Assembly: GCA_003455655.1 (NCBI GenBank)
Contig: DMQP01000127.1
Location: 1-19,187, forward strand
Source of the DNA: Treponema sp.
GTDB taxonomy: Bacteria; Spirochaetota; Spirochaetia; Treponematales; Treponemataceae
Direction: 5' to 3'
DNA length: 19,187 nt
Each line of letters starts with the position of its first letter. Position 1 is the first letter of the stretch. Shown piece after piece: positions 1-7,766 of the stretch. A program made the translations under genes and the position numbers. The notes beneath the pieces are model-generated. The model was not told the DNA's origin. It did not search any database and was given only the letters and a program-made list of their open reading frames with translations.

Positions 1-2
1 TG

Positions 3-785
3 GGAAAATTCTATGCCATTAAAAACGAAGATTCAATTAAAATAGGAACAATGATTTCTACTTTTTTTGCCATTATTGTTGCTGGTGGATGTTATTTCTT
101 AGGCGGATTTGGTCGTCTCTTTACCACACAAGAAGCAGTAAGTGCCCAAGGTTTTGACAGTATTGTTCCTACGATGCTTTCCGGACTTTCAGATGTGCTT
201 ATTGGTGTTGTTCTTATTTTGGTTCTTTCTGCATCTATGTCAACTTTGTCTTCTTTGGTACTTACTTCAAGTTCAACGCTTACGTTAGACTTTTTGGGTT
301 CATTCAAGAAAACAAGCGAAAAAAGAAACATGCTTATTATGCGCATTTTTGTTGCAGTTTTCATAATTATTTCAGCAGTTATTGCAATTGTTCAAGCAAA
401 GAGTCGCGTAACCTTTATTGCTCAGCTTATGGGTATTTCTTGGGGAGCACTTTCAGGAGCCTTCTTAGCGCCATTCCTTTATGGATTGTATTGGAAAAAG
501 ACAAGCCGTGCGGGTGTGGTTGCCTCTTTTGTTTTTGGAACAGTAGTTATGATTATTCAGCTGTGCATTTCTTTGGGATGGATTTCTGTAGGCGGAACTT
601 TCCTTCCTTTTATCTTTACTAACTCGCTTTATTCTGGTGTGTTCTGTATGCTGGCATCTTTGGTCATTGTTCCTGTGGTAAGTCTTCTTACACAAAAGAC
701 TTGTCCTTCAAACACAGATGCAATGTTTGCTTGCTACGACAAAACCGTTCAAGTTCCTGCAAAAGAAGTGCTTTCAGAAAACTAA
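3..785 (+). CDS. Sodium:solute symporter (SSS family), C-terminal part
   Basis: The reading frame is open from the first bases of the window, so the start lies upstream; about 260 residues are visible. They form a strongly hydrophobic series of roughly seven membrane segments. The stretch SASMSTLSSLVLTSSSTLT (nt 228-284) matches the conserved SSS-family segment that helps form the second sodium site (small and hydroxyl residues in SxSMST, then T/S-rich). Family members couple inward sodium flow to uptake of a sugar, amino acid, nucleoside or organic acid in the cytoplasmic membrane; the substrate cannot be read from this half. An internal ATG at 51 is only an internal methionine because coding continues upstream of it. 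A short polar tail follows the last membrane segment. The next gene starts 53 bases after the stop from its own apparent promoter, so this is probably the last gene of its unit. Confidence 0.85.
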   Translation, partial: GKFYAIKNEDSIKIGTMISTFFAIIVAGGCYFLGGFGRLFTTQEAVSAQGFDSIVPTMLSGLSDVLIGVVLILVLSASMSTLSSLVLTSSSTLTLDFLGSFKKTSEKRNMLIMRIFVAVFIIISAVIAIVQAKSRVTFIAQLMGISWGALSGAFLAPFLYGLYWKKTSRAGVVASFVFGTVVMIIQLCISLGWISVGGTFLPFIFTNSLYSGVFCMLASLVIVPVVSLLTQKTCPSNTDAMFACYDKTVQVPAKEVLSEN

Positions 786-803
786 ACATCTATTTTTGAC
801 GCT

Positions 804-831
804 TTGCAAAGAGCCGGCTTTATGCTACACT
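804..831 (+). promoter_or_regulatory. Predicted promoter of the oxidoreductase-MATE operon (leaderless type)
   Basis: TTGCAA at 804-809, a 16-base spacer, and an extended -10 TGC-TACACT at 823-831. The -10 ends six bases before the ATG at 838, so the expected transcription start falls on or next to the start codon. No Shine-Dalgarno sequence precedes that ATG. An alternative reading, TTGACG (796-801) with TATGCT (821-826), needs a 19-base spacer and would still leave a leader of only about five bases. Inference from sequence only. Confidence 0.5.
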
Positions 832-837
832 TTTAAC

Positions 838-2340
838 ATGAGTAAACAAAAGATAATTGTAGTTGGAGCCGGCATTTCTGGTTTAACGGCGGCTGTTTAT
901 TTGCAGCGTTCTGGATTTGATGTTACCCTCATGGAACAGCATACAATTCCCGGCGGACTTTCTACTAGTTGGAAGCGCAAGGGCTTTTTCTTCGAAGGTG
1001 GCATGCACTGGCTAACAGGTTCTTCAGACAAACTGCTTTTAAACCGTGTGTGGAAAGAAGTTGGCGCTTTACAAGAAAACAATCCCATCTACAATCGCGA
1101 CCCTGTGTATACTCTTATTGATGGAGACAATCCCTTACATTTGTGGCGTGACATAAATAAACTTAAAGCTCACTGGCTTGAATATGCTCCCGAAGACAAA
1201 AAGGCTATCAAAGGTCTCTGCCGTGATGTAAAAATCATGAGTGCAGTTCATATTCCCATTATGGATTTGTTTGGAGTAAAAACAACTCGACGCTGTAATG
1301 AATCGTTGCTTAGTTTTATAAAAATGGCTCCCGCTGGATTGCGCTATGCTAAACTTGCAAAACAAAGCTACGAAGATTATGTGAACAAGTTTACTAACAA
1401 AAACATTCGTCACATGCTTATGAGTCTTATTGGTTACCGTTACAATGCACTGTCTGTTATTTATACAATTGCAACTTTTGCAAGTGGCGACTGCGGATTC
1501 CCTCAGGGTGGATCAATTCGCATGGCACAAAACATTGCAGATACTTTTACTTCTTTAGGCGGAACTATTCAGTATCATACAAAAGTTGAAAAAGTTTCTG
1601 TTGTTGACGGAAAAGCTAATGGTGTGTATGTAAACGGACAGCTTGTTTCTGCAGACAGTGTCTTAGTTGCATTCGATAGCTGTACTGCCGTAAGAACAAT
1701 GTTCAATCCTCCGCTTACTGACAAATGGATTGAAAAACTGAACAAGCGTGTTGTTACTGAACAAAACATTTTCTTTGGTCTTGGTGTAAATGCAGATTTG
1801 TCAAAATATCCTCCTTGCTTAGTATTGCCTTTGAAAGAAACGTATGAAGTTGCTGGTTCTCAGTTTAACGAATTGCGCATTAACAATTATGCAGGTCGTC
1901 CAGGGTATTCTCCCGAGGGAACATCAACCGTAACCTGTATTGCCATGGCAGATTGTTATCACTGGTGGAAAGCAAAACAAGAAGATGGAAGCTACAAGGC
2001 AGAAAAAGAAAAGGCAATGGAAGGTTTTATTAAATTAATTGAACAGTACATGCCTGAAATAAAAGGAAATGTTGTTGTAACAGATCTTGCAACTCCTTGC
2101 ACTTATGAACGCTACACTTCAAGTTACGAAGGTTCATGGATGAGTGTGTGGGGTCCTGGTGAAGGTTCATTTATTTTCCCATCAAAATCAACAACTGTTA
2201 AGGGATTGTATTTTGCAAGTGAACGCAACCAGATGCCTGGTGGACTTCCCATTTGTGCATGGGCTGGACGCAAAGCAGCTCAGACAATCTGTCGTGACAA
2301 CAAAACAACTTTTGTGTGCAGCGATGAAAACAAAAAGTGA
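838..2340 (+). CDS. FAD-dependent oxidoreductase, phytoene desaturase / carotenoid isomerase family
   Basis: A 500-residue flavoenzyme of the CrtI/CrtISO/retinol-saturase superfamily. The N-terminal Rossmann dinucleotide motif is GAGISG (residues 10-15) with the ribose-binding acidic residue E33 and the GG pair at 39-40. The C-terminal FAD segment has the family pattern GLYFAS followed by MPGGLP and GRKAA (nt about 2203-2280). Members desaturate, saturate or isomerise polyene or fatty substrates. No carotenoid synthesis gene is near, so the substrate is unknown and carotenoid chemistry should not be assumed. I chose the ATG at 838 because GAGISG then sits close to the N-terminus as usual, and a predicted promoter lies just in front; an in-frame ATG at 718 would put 40 non-homologous residues inside the symporter gene. 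The last 17 bases overlap the MATE gene, so the two are probably co-translated. Confidence 0.8.
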   Translation: MSKQKIIVVGAGISGLTAAVYLQRSGFDVTLMEQHTIPGGLSTSWKRKGFFFEGGMHWLTGSSDKLLLNRVWKEVGALQENNPIYNRDPVYTLIDGDNPLHLWRDINKLKAHWLEYAPEDKKAIKGLCRDVKIMSAVHIPIMDLFGVKTTRRCNESLLSFIKMAPAGLRYAKLAKQSYEDYVNKFTNKNIRHMLMSLIGYRYNALSVIYTIATFASGDCGFPQGGSIRMAQNIADTFTSLGGTIQYHTKVEKVSVVDGKANGVYVNGQLVSADSVLVAFDSCTAVRTMFNPPLTDKWIEKLNKRVVTEQNIFFGLGVNADLSKYPPCLVLPLKETYEVAGSQFNELRINNYAGRPGYSPEGTSTVTCIAMADCYHWWKAKQEDGSYKAEKEKAMEGFIKLIEQYMPEIKGNVVVTDLATPCTYERYTSSYEGSWMSVWGPGEGSFIFPSKSTTVKGLYFASERNQMPGGLPICAWAGRKAAQTICRDNKTTFVCSDENKK

Positions 2341-4087
2341 TGCCAAAATTATAAGCCGATTGTTTTTTAGTCTGCTTCCCATACAGATTTTGCTTTTGGC
2401 AATCGGTGGTATAAACTCTATTATAGATGGTTCTATAGCAAGCCATTCTCTCGGTTCAGATGCAATGGCTGTTACGGGTCTTTATCTTCCCATTGTAAAA
2501 ATAATTGAAACTATAAACGCACTCATGTTGGGTGGTTCACAAATTTTGTGTGGTCAGTTTTTAGGAAAAAATCAGCTAGAACGAACACGCAATGTTTTTT
2601 CGCTCGACATGTGTGTGGTCGTTATTGTGTCTCTGGTCATAACTGCAATTAGTCTTCTGTTCCCCGTAAAACTTTCTATCGCTTTAGGTGCAGATAGTAC
2701 AACGCTTCAACCTTTAGTGCAGTATATTTTTGGCGTTTCCTTTGGTATTCTTCCGCAAATGATTGGAGCACAACTTACTGCCTTCTTACAGTTGGAACAG
2801 CAACAAGCACGAACATACACAGGCATTGCTGTTATGGCTATAGTTAATGCGGTTCTTGATTATGTCTTTTTGAATGTGTGTAAGTGGGGACTCTTTGGTT
2901 TAGGACTCGCAACAACAATTAGTTACTGGGTATTTTTTCTTGTACTGGGTTCGTATTATCTTACTAAAAAACCAGTTATAAAATTCAGTGTGCGGGGCAT
3001 TAAAGCTTCTGACTTAAAAACAATTTTTACTATCGGAGTTCCTGGTGCAGTCGGAATGTTTTGCATTGCAATTCGAGGTGTTGTTCTTAATCAAATTTTA
3101 ACACACTCTGCTGGAACAGATGCTCTTGCTGCACTTTCTTCACTGAATGCTTTTGGTTGTCTTTTGTTTTCAGTGACGGCTGGTGTTGCTACGGCGACAC
3201 GACTTTTAGCAAGTGTGTATTTTGGCGAAGAAGACAGAGAAAGTTTGTACTTGGTTATGAAGACTGCTTTGCAAAAAGGTGTTGCGGTTGTTGCAGTTTT
3301 TTCTGCACTAATTGTTGCTCTTGCTGTTCCTGCTACATATATTTTTTTCAAAGATAGTTCATCGAATGTTTTTTATCTTACAAAATGGTTGTTTAGAATT
3401 TTTCCTTTTTCAATGCCACTTTCTGCTATCTGTGTTATTTTTATAAATTACTATCAGTGTTCTTCACGACTTACCATCGTAAACATTCTTTCTGTTGTAG
3501 ACGGAGTGCTTGGAGTTGTTCTTTCTAGCTTAGTTCTTTCTGTATTTTGGGGAGCAATGGGTGTTTGGATTGCACATGCACTCAACGGTGTATACACAAC
3601 AATTATTGTGTTCATATATGCCTGGATTGTAAACAAAAAAATTCCACGCAAGTTAGAAGATTATCTTGCTCTTCCTCAAACATTTGGTGTTCCTGCAGAC
3701 AAACGCCTAGACATAAGTATTCACTGTCAGCAAGATGTTGTAAACACTTCGGAACGAATTATAGAATTTTGTCATTCAGTTGGTGTTGATAAGAAACGAG
3801 CTTTTTATGCTGGTCTTTGTCTTGAAGAAATGGCTTCTAACATTGTTCAGTGTGGATTCGTTAACGCAAAAAAATGTAGTGCAGACATTCGTGTTGTTTA
3901 CAAAGACGACTCACTTGTCTTACGCATAAAAGATAACGGTAAACCTTTTGATCCAACACAAAAGATGAAGCTTATTCAACCAGATGATGTAACACATAAC
4001 ATTGGTTTGCGTTTAGTGCAAGCGCTTGCAAAGAAAACTGTTTACTCAAGTGTTCTTGGCTTAAACGTTTTTACGATTGTCCTCTAA
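2324..4087 (+). CDS. MATE-family transporter fused to a C-terminal RsbW/SpoIIAB-like ATPase domain
   Basis: A 587-residue protein in two parts. Residues about 10-450 form some 12 hydrophobic segments in the MATE/MOP flippase pattern (for example IDGSIASHSLGSDAMAVTGL near the start and GVPGAVGMF opening the second half). Residues about 462-587 resemble a GHKL ATP-binding domain of the anti-sigma type: N box EMASN (E502, N506), G1 box DNGKPFDP (D537, G539), G2 box NIGLRLV (G561). No histidine-phosphoacceptor helix is present, so this is not an ordinary sensor kinase. MATE proteins normally use sodium or proton gradients; the added ATPase suggests nucleotide- or phosphorylation-linked control or a partner protein (inference). 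The start at 2324 overlaps the oxidoreductase stop and places the first membrane segment near the N-terminus; I see no Shine-Dalgarno, so translation likely depends on coupling. The 3' end overlaps the opposing RDD gene by 27 bases. Confidence 0.82.
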   Translation: MKTKSDAKIISRLFFSLLPIQILLLAIGGINSIIDGSIASHSLGSDAMAVTGLYLPIVKIIETINALMLGGSQILCGQFLGKNQLERTRNVFSLDMCVVVIVSLVITAISLLFPVKLSIALGADSTTLQPLVQYIFGVSFGILPQMIGAQLTAFLQLEQQQARTYTGIAVMAIVNAVLDYVFLNVCKWGLFGLGLATTISYWVFFLVLGSYYLTKKPVIKFSVRGIKASDLKTIFTIGVPGAVGMFCIAIRGVVLNQILTHSAGTDALAALSSLNAFGCLLFSVTAGVATATRLLASVYFGEEDRESLYLVMKTALQKGVAVVAVFSALIVALAVPATYIFFKDSSSNVFYLTKWLFRIFPFSMPLSAICVIFINYYQCSSRLTIVNILSVVDGVLGVVLSSLVLSVFWGAMGVWIAHALNGVYTTIIVFIYAWIVNKKIPRKLEDYLALPQTFGVPADKRLDISIHCQQDVVNTSERIIEFCHSVGVDKKRAFYAGLCLEEMASNIVQCGFVNAKKCSADIRVVYKDDSLVLRIKDNGKPFDPTQKMKLIQPDDVTHNIGLRLVQALAKKTVYSSVLGLNVFTIVL

Positions 4088-4468
4088 AGTTGCTACAGTG
4101 GTGCGGGCAAGCATGTCGCCTAAGCGCTTCTTTGCTATAAGATACACAAGTATTTCAACAGGTCCCAGAATCCATGTCAGGTTACGGACAATCCGCTGCC
4201 ACAGAACCGCAGGTGCATTTGTGTCAGCACTTACGATGCGCTGTTTCATAATCAGTTTACCAATGCTGCCACAGGGCGGTATGTCACGAATCAAAAGATA
4301 CAGCCATGCAATTCCCGTATATACAAAGGCTCTGAGCATAACCGGATAAGTTACATCAGCCGGCTTTGTAATTAAAGGATACATGATAAAAATCATAAAC
4401 AGGATGGCATTTATTCCCGCAGTAATCAGATAATCGATAATAAATGCCATGATTCTTTTTCCGTCCAC
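4061..4468 (-). CDS. RDD family membrane protein
   Basis: A 135-residue protein with about three hydrophobic segments and the RDD-family signature: KRIMAFIID near the N-terminus (R5, D12), a GSIGKLIMKQRIVSAD stretch in the middle, and RLGDMLARTTV at the C-terminus (D118). Family members are small cytoplasmic-membrane proteins, some implicated in sodium/proton exchange, most without known function. I chose the GTG at 4468, which shares its first base with the oligoendopeptidase stop codon, because it keeps the conserved arginine and has GGAG at 4477-4480 eight bases upstream. The ATG at 4450 would delete that arginine. The gene looks richer in G+C than the peptidase next to it (about 45-48% in three 60-base rows counted by hand, against 32-35% in two peptidase rows), hinting at a different history. 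Last gene of the four-gene minus-strand operon. Confidence 0.8.
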   Translation of the reverse strand: MDGKRIMAFIIDYLITAGINAILFMIFIMYPLITKPADVTYPVMLRAFVYTGIAWLYLLIRDIPPCGSIGKLIMKQRIVSADTNAPAVLWQRIVRNLTWILGPVEILVYLIAKKRLGDMLARTTVATLEDNRKNV

Positions 4469-6258
4469 TACAGTTTCTCCACATACTGTTTGAATGCTGC
4501 AATTTCTTTTGCATAAATGTCTATGCCACTTTGCCAAAAGTCTGTGGTGGTAATGTCAAAGCCTGCTTTTTTGCAAACCTCTTCACAAGAGTTAGTAACT
4601 GTGTAAGAAAGCAACTGACGGTAAGTGTCTGCAAAAGAAGGTCCTTGAATTTTACTTTGAGCATACAGACCTGTTGCAAATAATTGTCCAAAGGCGTAAG
4701 GGAAGTTATAAAAATCAAGGTCTGGACTGTAGTAGTGAGATTTAATAGCCCACATGTATTCATGTCGTTCGTTGCTCAATCCACAACCGTAAGATTTTTC
4801 TTGTGCTTCTTTCATTAAGCGACAAAAATCATCTGCGGTAAGTTGCGTCTTTTCTCGTTCTTCAAACACACTTCGTTCAAAATAAAAGCGACACAAAATA
4901 TCAACAAGAACTTGAGCTGTGTCTTGTAAATCTAGTTCAAGAATTTGTATTTTTTCTGCGCCCTCTGTTTGTGCAATCATGTCTTGTTTTACAATTGTTT
5001 CGGCAAAAGTACTAGCAGTTTCTGCAAGAGTCATTGGGTAGTCCAATGCAAAAGCAGGTTTTCCTTTAAGGCAGAAGAAGTGATAGGCATGTCCAAGTTC
5101 ATGTGCAAGGGTAATGACATCGCTAAATGTTCCGGTAAAGTTAGTAAGTATGCGGCTTTGGTGCCCCTTTGGAAAATCTTCGTCATAAGCGCCACCAACT
5201 TTTCCCGGTCTAACTTCAGCATCAATCCAACCTTGTTCAAATGCATTCTTTGCAAAAGAGCCCATATCTTTTGAAAAAGAAGAATACTCTTTAATAATAT
5301 ATTCGCGAGCTTGGTCGAAGGTCCATTCTTTTTCGTTTGAGTTAAGCGGTGCAAACAAATCGTAAAAAGCTAAACCTTCTTGTGCAGTTGAAACCGTTGC
5401 ATTCGTTTTTTTAAGCAGTTGTGCTTTTGCATTAAAGTATTGTCGCCACAAAGGAAGTGATTTTTCTATTGTAGAAATGAGTGCGTCTAAAGATTTTTTT
5501 TGTAAGCGACAGTTGAACAGTGAACGGTCAATCGCTTGCTTCCAGTTTCTTTTTTTGTTAAGAGTTAGTGTTTGTCCTTTGAGATTATTCAAAGAAGATG
5601 CAAGTGCAATACGGTTTTGTGAAAGCAATTGTATTTCTTTTTTCCAAGATTCGTAACGAGTTTTTGCTTCTGCGCTATATGCATCGTTTCGAATTTGATT
5701 AAAAGTTTTTCCGTCTTCTGTTTGTAAGTTAGAAATAATTTGTTCTTGAAGCATTCCCCATGCAGAACCGCCCGTTTGGTTTAAGTCAGAAGCAAGTTGT
5801 TCTTCTTCCGGAGACATTTGATGTTTTGTTGCTTCGATTTTTTCGTCTAATAAAAATTTATATTCTTTGTATTGAGTTTTGTGTTCATAAAATGCATTTA
5901 GTTTTTCTTTGTTCTGAAATAAAATTCTACTGAACAAAAGTTCTTGTTGGTTTGCACGAATGTTCAATTTTTCTATTGCATCAAGATTATTCAAAAAGTC
6001 AGTGTTTGTTGTATCGGTTGAATAATTGATGTATGCAAAAGCAGAAAGTGTTTTTGCAAGTGACATAAGTTCGTTGTAGCGGGTAAGATATGTCTCAAGC
6101 CATGAGTCAAAATCATTTTGACTTTGCGTTTGCGGATTTTCTAACATTTTGTCGATTGAGTCCATACATTTTGTGTAGGAACACAGATCGTTTTTGTATT
6201 CTGTTGAGTTAATGCTTTCGTACAGAGAATTTAAATTCCAGCGAGGTGTCTTATTCAT
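4468..6258 (-). CDS. pepF: Oligoendopeptidase F (M3 family metallopeptidase)
   Basis: A 596-residue zinc peptidase of the M3B family that cleaves short peptides in the cytoplasm. The metal-binding motif HELGH is at residues 386-390 and the third ligand lies in the following LAETASTFAE segment (E413), the usual spacing. The N-terminal half is the helical lid typical of PepF, and length agrees with the family. The start at 6258 is supported by GGAG at 6265-6268, six bases upstream, and by the ATGA overlap with the stop of the YkgJ-like gene; upstream in-frame ATGs at 6270 and 6279 lie inside that gene and add only a few residues. Third gene of the operon. The shared operon suggests peptide recycling in company of a metal-cluster protein and two membrane proteins, but no functional link can be shown. 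Confidence 0.93.
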   Translation of the reverse strand: MNKTPRWNLNSLYESINSTEYKNDLCSYTKCMDSIDKMLENPQTQSQNDFDSWLETYLTRYNELMSLAKTLSAFAYINYSTDTTNTDFLNNLDAIEKLNIRANQQELLFSRILFQNKEKLNAFYEHKTQYKEYKFLLDEKIEATKHQMSPEEEQLASDLNQTGGSAWGMLQEQIISNLQTEDGKTFNQIRNDAYSAEAKTRYESWKKEIQLLSQNRIALASSLNNLKGQTLTLNKKRNWKQAIDRSLFNCRLQKKSLDALISTIEKSLPLWRQYFNAKAQLLKKTNATVSTAQEGLAFYDLFAPLNSNEKEWTFDQAREYIIKEYSSFSKDMGSFAKNAFEQGWIDAEVRPGKVGGAYDEDFPKGHQSRILTNFTGTFSDVITLAHELGHAYHFFCLKGKPAFALDYPMTLAETASTFAETIVKQDMIAQTEGAEKIQILELDLQDTAQVLVDILCRFYFERSVFEEREKTQLTADDFCRLMKEAQEKSYGCGLSNERHEYMWAIKSHYYSPDLDFYNFPYAFGQLFATGLYAQSKIQGPSFADTYRQLLSYTVTNSCEEVCKKAGFDITTTDFWQSGIDIYAKEIAAFKQYVEKL

Positions 6259-6713
6259 TGTAGTCTCCATGTGCGGCAAATTAAGTCGCGGTTTTTATAT
6301 TGATTTAGTTGTAATTCAATTTCTTCTTTTGTGTGAACAGTTCCCTTATTCATTCCAGGACATTCTTCTGCTCTTTTGTTCCAGGTTTGTTCATCAGTTA
6401 AAAGATGAGTCCAAAAAGGATATGTTCTGCACTGGACAGGTCGAGCATTGTATACAACACAGCCACCGCTACGCCAGAAGATGCAATCGTAATTGCTTTT
6501 TTCTCTTAGCGAAAGATATTCTTTACCATCTTCTTTTTCAACCCAGCGACAGTATGTTACAGTAAATTCTTCAACAGAAAGATTTGTTTCTTTGGCAAGG
6601 TCTTGCAGTTCTTGTTCAGAAAGAAGAACAATGCCAGGTTCATCTTTACAACAGTGAGAGCATCTTGTACAAGAAAAACATAAACCATCTTTGTAAAAAG
6701 GTTCGCTATTCAT
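6255..6713 (-). CDS. YkgJ-family cysteine-cluster (zinc/iron-chelating) protein
   Basis: A 152-residue soluble protein with the CxxCxxCxxCC-type cluster near the N-terminus (C12, C15, C18, C21, C22) and a second group, CIFW then GGCVVYNARPVQCRTYPFW, that defines the YkgJ/UPF0153 domain. Members are thought to bind a metal or an iron-sulphur cluster; some act in flagellin-lysine or protein methylation contexts, most are uncharacterised. The ATG at 6713 has AGGA at 6722-6725 eight bases upstream, and the cysteine cluster then begins 11 residues in; an in-frame ATG at 6737 would extend it by eight residues with less support. It overlaps the stop of the preceding gene by eight bases and its own TGA overlaps the pepF ATG, so translation of the operon is coupled. 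Confidence 0.85.
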   Translation of the reverse strand: MNSEPFYKDGLCFSCTRCSHCCKDEPGIVLLSEQELQDLAKETNLSVEEFTVTYCRWVEKEDGKEYLSLREKSNYDCIFWRSGGCVVYNARPVQCRTYPFWTHLLTDEQTWNKRAEECPGMNKGTVHTKEEIELQLNQYKNRDLICRTWRLQ

Positions 6714-7716
6714 GTTTTTCTTCCTGACTAATTGCATCTAGTCTGTTTTGATAAAGTTTTGTTTCGCTTCGTAAATACTCTAACAGAGGAACTGCATCTT
6801 GTGTTAGTTCGGCATCGTCAAATTCAACATGTTTATAAATGCTCTGCAAAATAATTTTTATAAAATTTTGTGCACGTTTTATAATTTCTTCTGCATCTGC
6901 ATCTTGTTGGTGACCACTCATAAACGAATCTTCAAACGAAGCTTTGTATTCATTTTGTTTTGACGCAAGTTCTCTCGCTGACTGTTCATCTGTTTCTACG
7001 GTGATGTGGCGAGTGTCTCCGTTTTTATCTAGTTTGACATGTCTGTATTCACTAAAGAATTCTTTGTATTCAAATTTGGGAACAGTTGTGTATTCTGGCG
7101 TTATTCCCGAAACAACAACAGTGTCGTCATTTATTTTTGCAATTTTAATGTTCTGTAAATCAACACCTCGTTGGTAACTTATAAGACAGTCCATTATGGA
7201 AAGAACTTCATCATAATTTTTTGATTCTTGCCCAATCAGTTTTTTGAATGAGTTAGTAAAATCTGCTTCGTTAAATTTTTCTCGCTGTTTGATGGTGCTT
7301 ACTTGCTGATAGTCACGGAAACAAATTTTAAAAACATCTTTGTAGGTTTCCATGTTAAAAGTAAGGTTTTGTAAAAGTTTTAGTTTATGTTCAAATGCTT
7401 CCTGTTTACTTGCAAACTGTTCTGCTTCAGATTTAAGAGATGCAATTTCTTCTTTCTGTTTTAGAATCTGGAGATCTTTTTCTGTTTGCATATTTTCATT
7501 TACAGATTTAAAAAAAGGAAGAAGGTAGAGTGTTGCGGGAATCATTAAAAATGCACTCAAAACAGAAGATAAGACAATGCCTAAAACAGGAATTGTTTTT
7601 GAGAACAAAAAAATACACAGTGCAATAACAAAAGCAATACATGCTAAAAAGAAAGTGCTTATTAACACATTCAGCACAGGATGCTTCTTCGCTGTTTTTC
7701 TACGCTTAAACAACAT
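6706..7716 (-). CDS. Unknown membrane-anchored coiled-coil protein
   Basis: A 336-residue protein I do not recognise. A short basic N-terminus (KRRKTAKK) precedes two hydrophobic segments at about 15-37 and 42-68, a hairpin with both ends likely cytoplasmic by the positive-inside rule. Residues about 76-117 are rich in K, E, Q and L with a coiled-coil look (for example LKQKEEIASLKSEAEQ). The rest is a polar domain of about 210 residues without a motif I can name; it contains VDLQNIKIAKINDDTVVVSG, which reads like beta structure. First gene of the minus-strand operon, with a good promoter ending six bases before its ATG and no Shine-Dalgarno. Its co-transcription with a metal-cluster protein and a peptidase suggests, without proving, a membrane-associated scaffold or sensor role. 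Confidence 0.75.
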   Translation of the reverse strand: MLFKRRKTAKKHPVLNVLISTFFLACIAFVIALCIFLFSKTIPVLGIVLSSVLSAFLMIPATLYLLPFFKSVNENMQTEKDLQILKQKEEIASLKSEAEQFASKQEAFEHKLKLLQNLTFNMETYKDVFKICFRDYQQVSTIKQREKFNEADFTNSFKKLIGQESKNYDEVLSIMDCLISYQRGVDLQNIKIAKINDDTVVVSGITPEYTTVPKFEYKEFFSEYRHVKLDKNGDTRHITVETDEQSARELASKQNEYKASFEDSFMSGHQQDADAEEIIKRAQNFIKIILQSIYKHVEFDDAELTQDAVPLLEYLRSETKLYQNRLDAISQEEKHE

Positions 7717-7722
7717 AAGTCT

Positions 7723-7751
7723 ACTATACTTGAATTTTAGCTAAAAGACAA
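7723..7751 (-). promoter_or_regulatory. Predicted leaderless promoter of the four-gene minus-strand operon
   Basis: On the minus strand: TTGTCT (7751-7746), exactly 17 bases, TATAGT (7728-7723), then six bases and the ATG at 7716. Start of transcription is expected on the A of the start codon. It is interleaved with the opposing promoter at 7730-7758, so the two probably cannot be occupied by RNA polymerase together. Confidence 0.65.
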
Positions 7752-7758
7752 TTATCAT
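7730..7758 (+). promoter_or_regulatory. Predicted near-leaderless promoter of the NAD(P)HX repair gene
   Basis: TTGAAT at 7730-7735, exactly 17 bases, TATCAT at 7753-7758, then eight bases to the ATG at 7767. Transcription should start about two bases before the ATG, or at the in-frame TTG at 7764. The whole element sits inside the 50-base gap between two divergent genes and shares bases with the minus-strand promoter. Confidence 0.6.
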
Positions 7759-7766
7759 TTTGTTTG

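Noticed and set aside
796..826. TTGACG ... TATGCT as the oxidoreductase promoter
   Set aside because: The spacer is 19 bases, whereas TTGCAA with the extended -10 TGC-TACACT has 16 and the same six-base spacing to the ATG seen at other starts.
718..837. Possible 40-residue N-terminal extension of the oxidoreductase from an ATG at 718
   Set aside because: It lies inside the symporter gene and would place the GxGxxG motif about 50 residues from the N-terminus instead of at residue 10.
2144..2323. Upstream in-frame ATG for the MATE-ATPase gene
   Set aside because: The extension overlaps the oxidoreductase coding sequence, is not hydrophobic or family-like, and the first membrane segment follows naturally from the ATG at 2324.
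4945..5274. 109-codon open frame antisense within pepF
   Set aside because: It is opposite the conserved HELGH region of a clear peptidase and has no support of its own.
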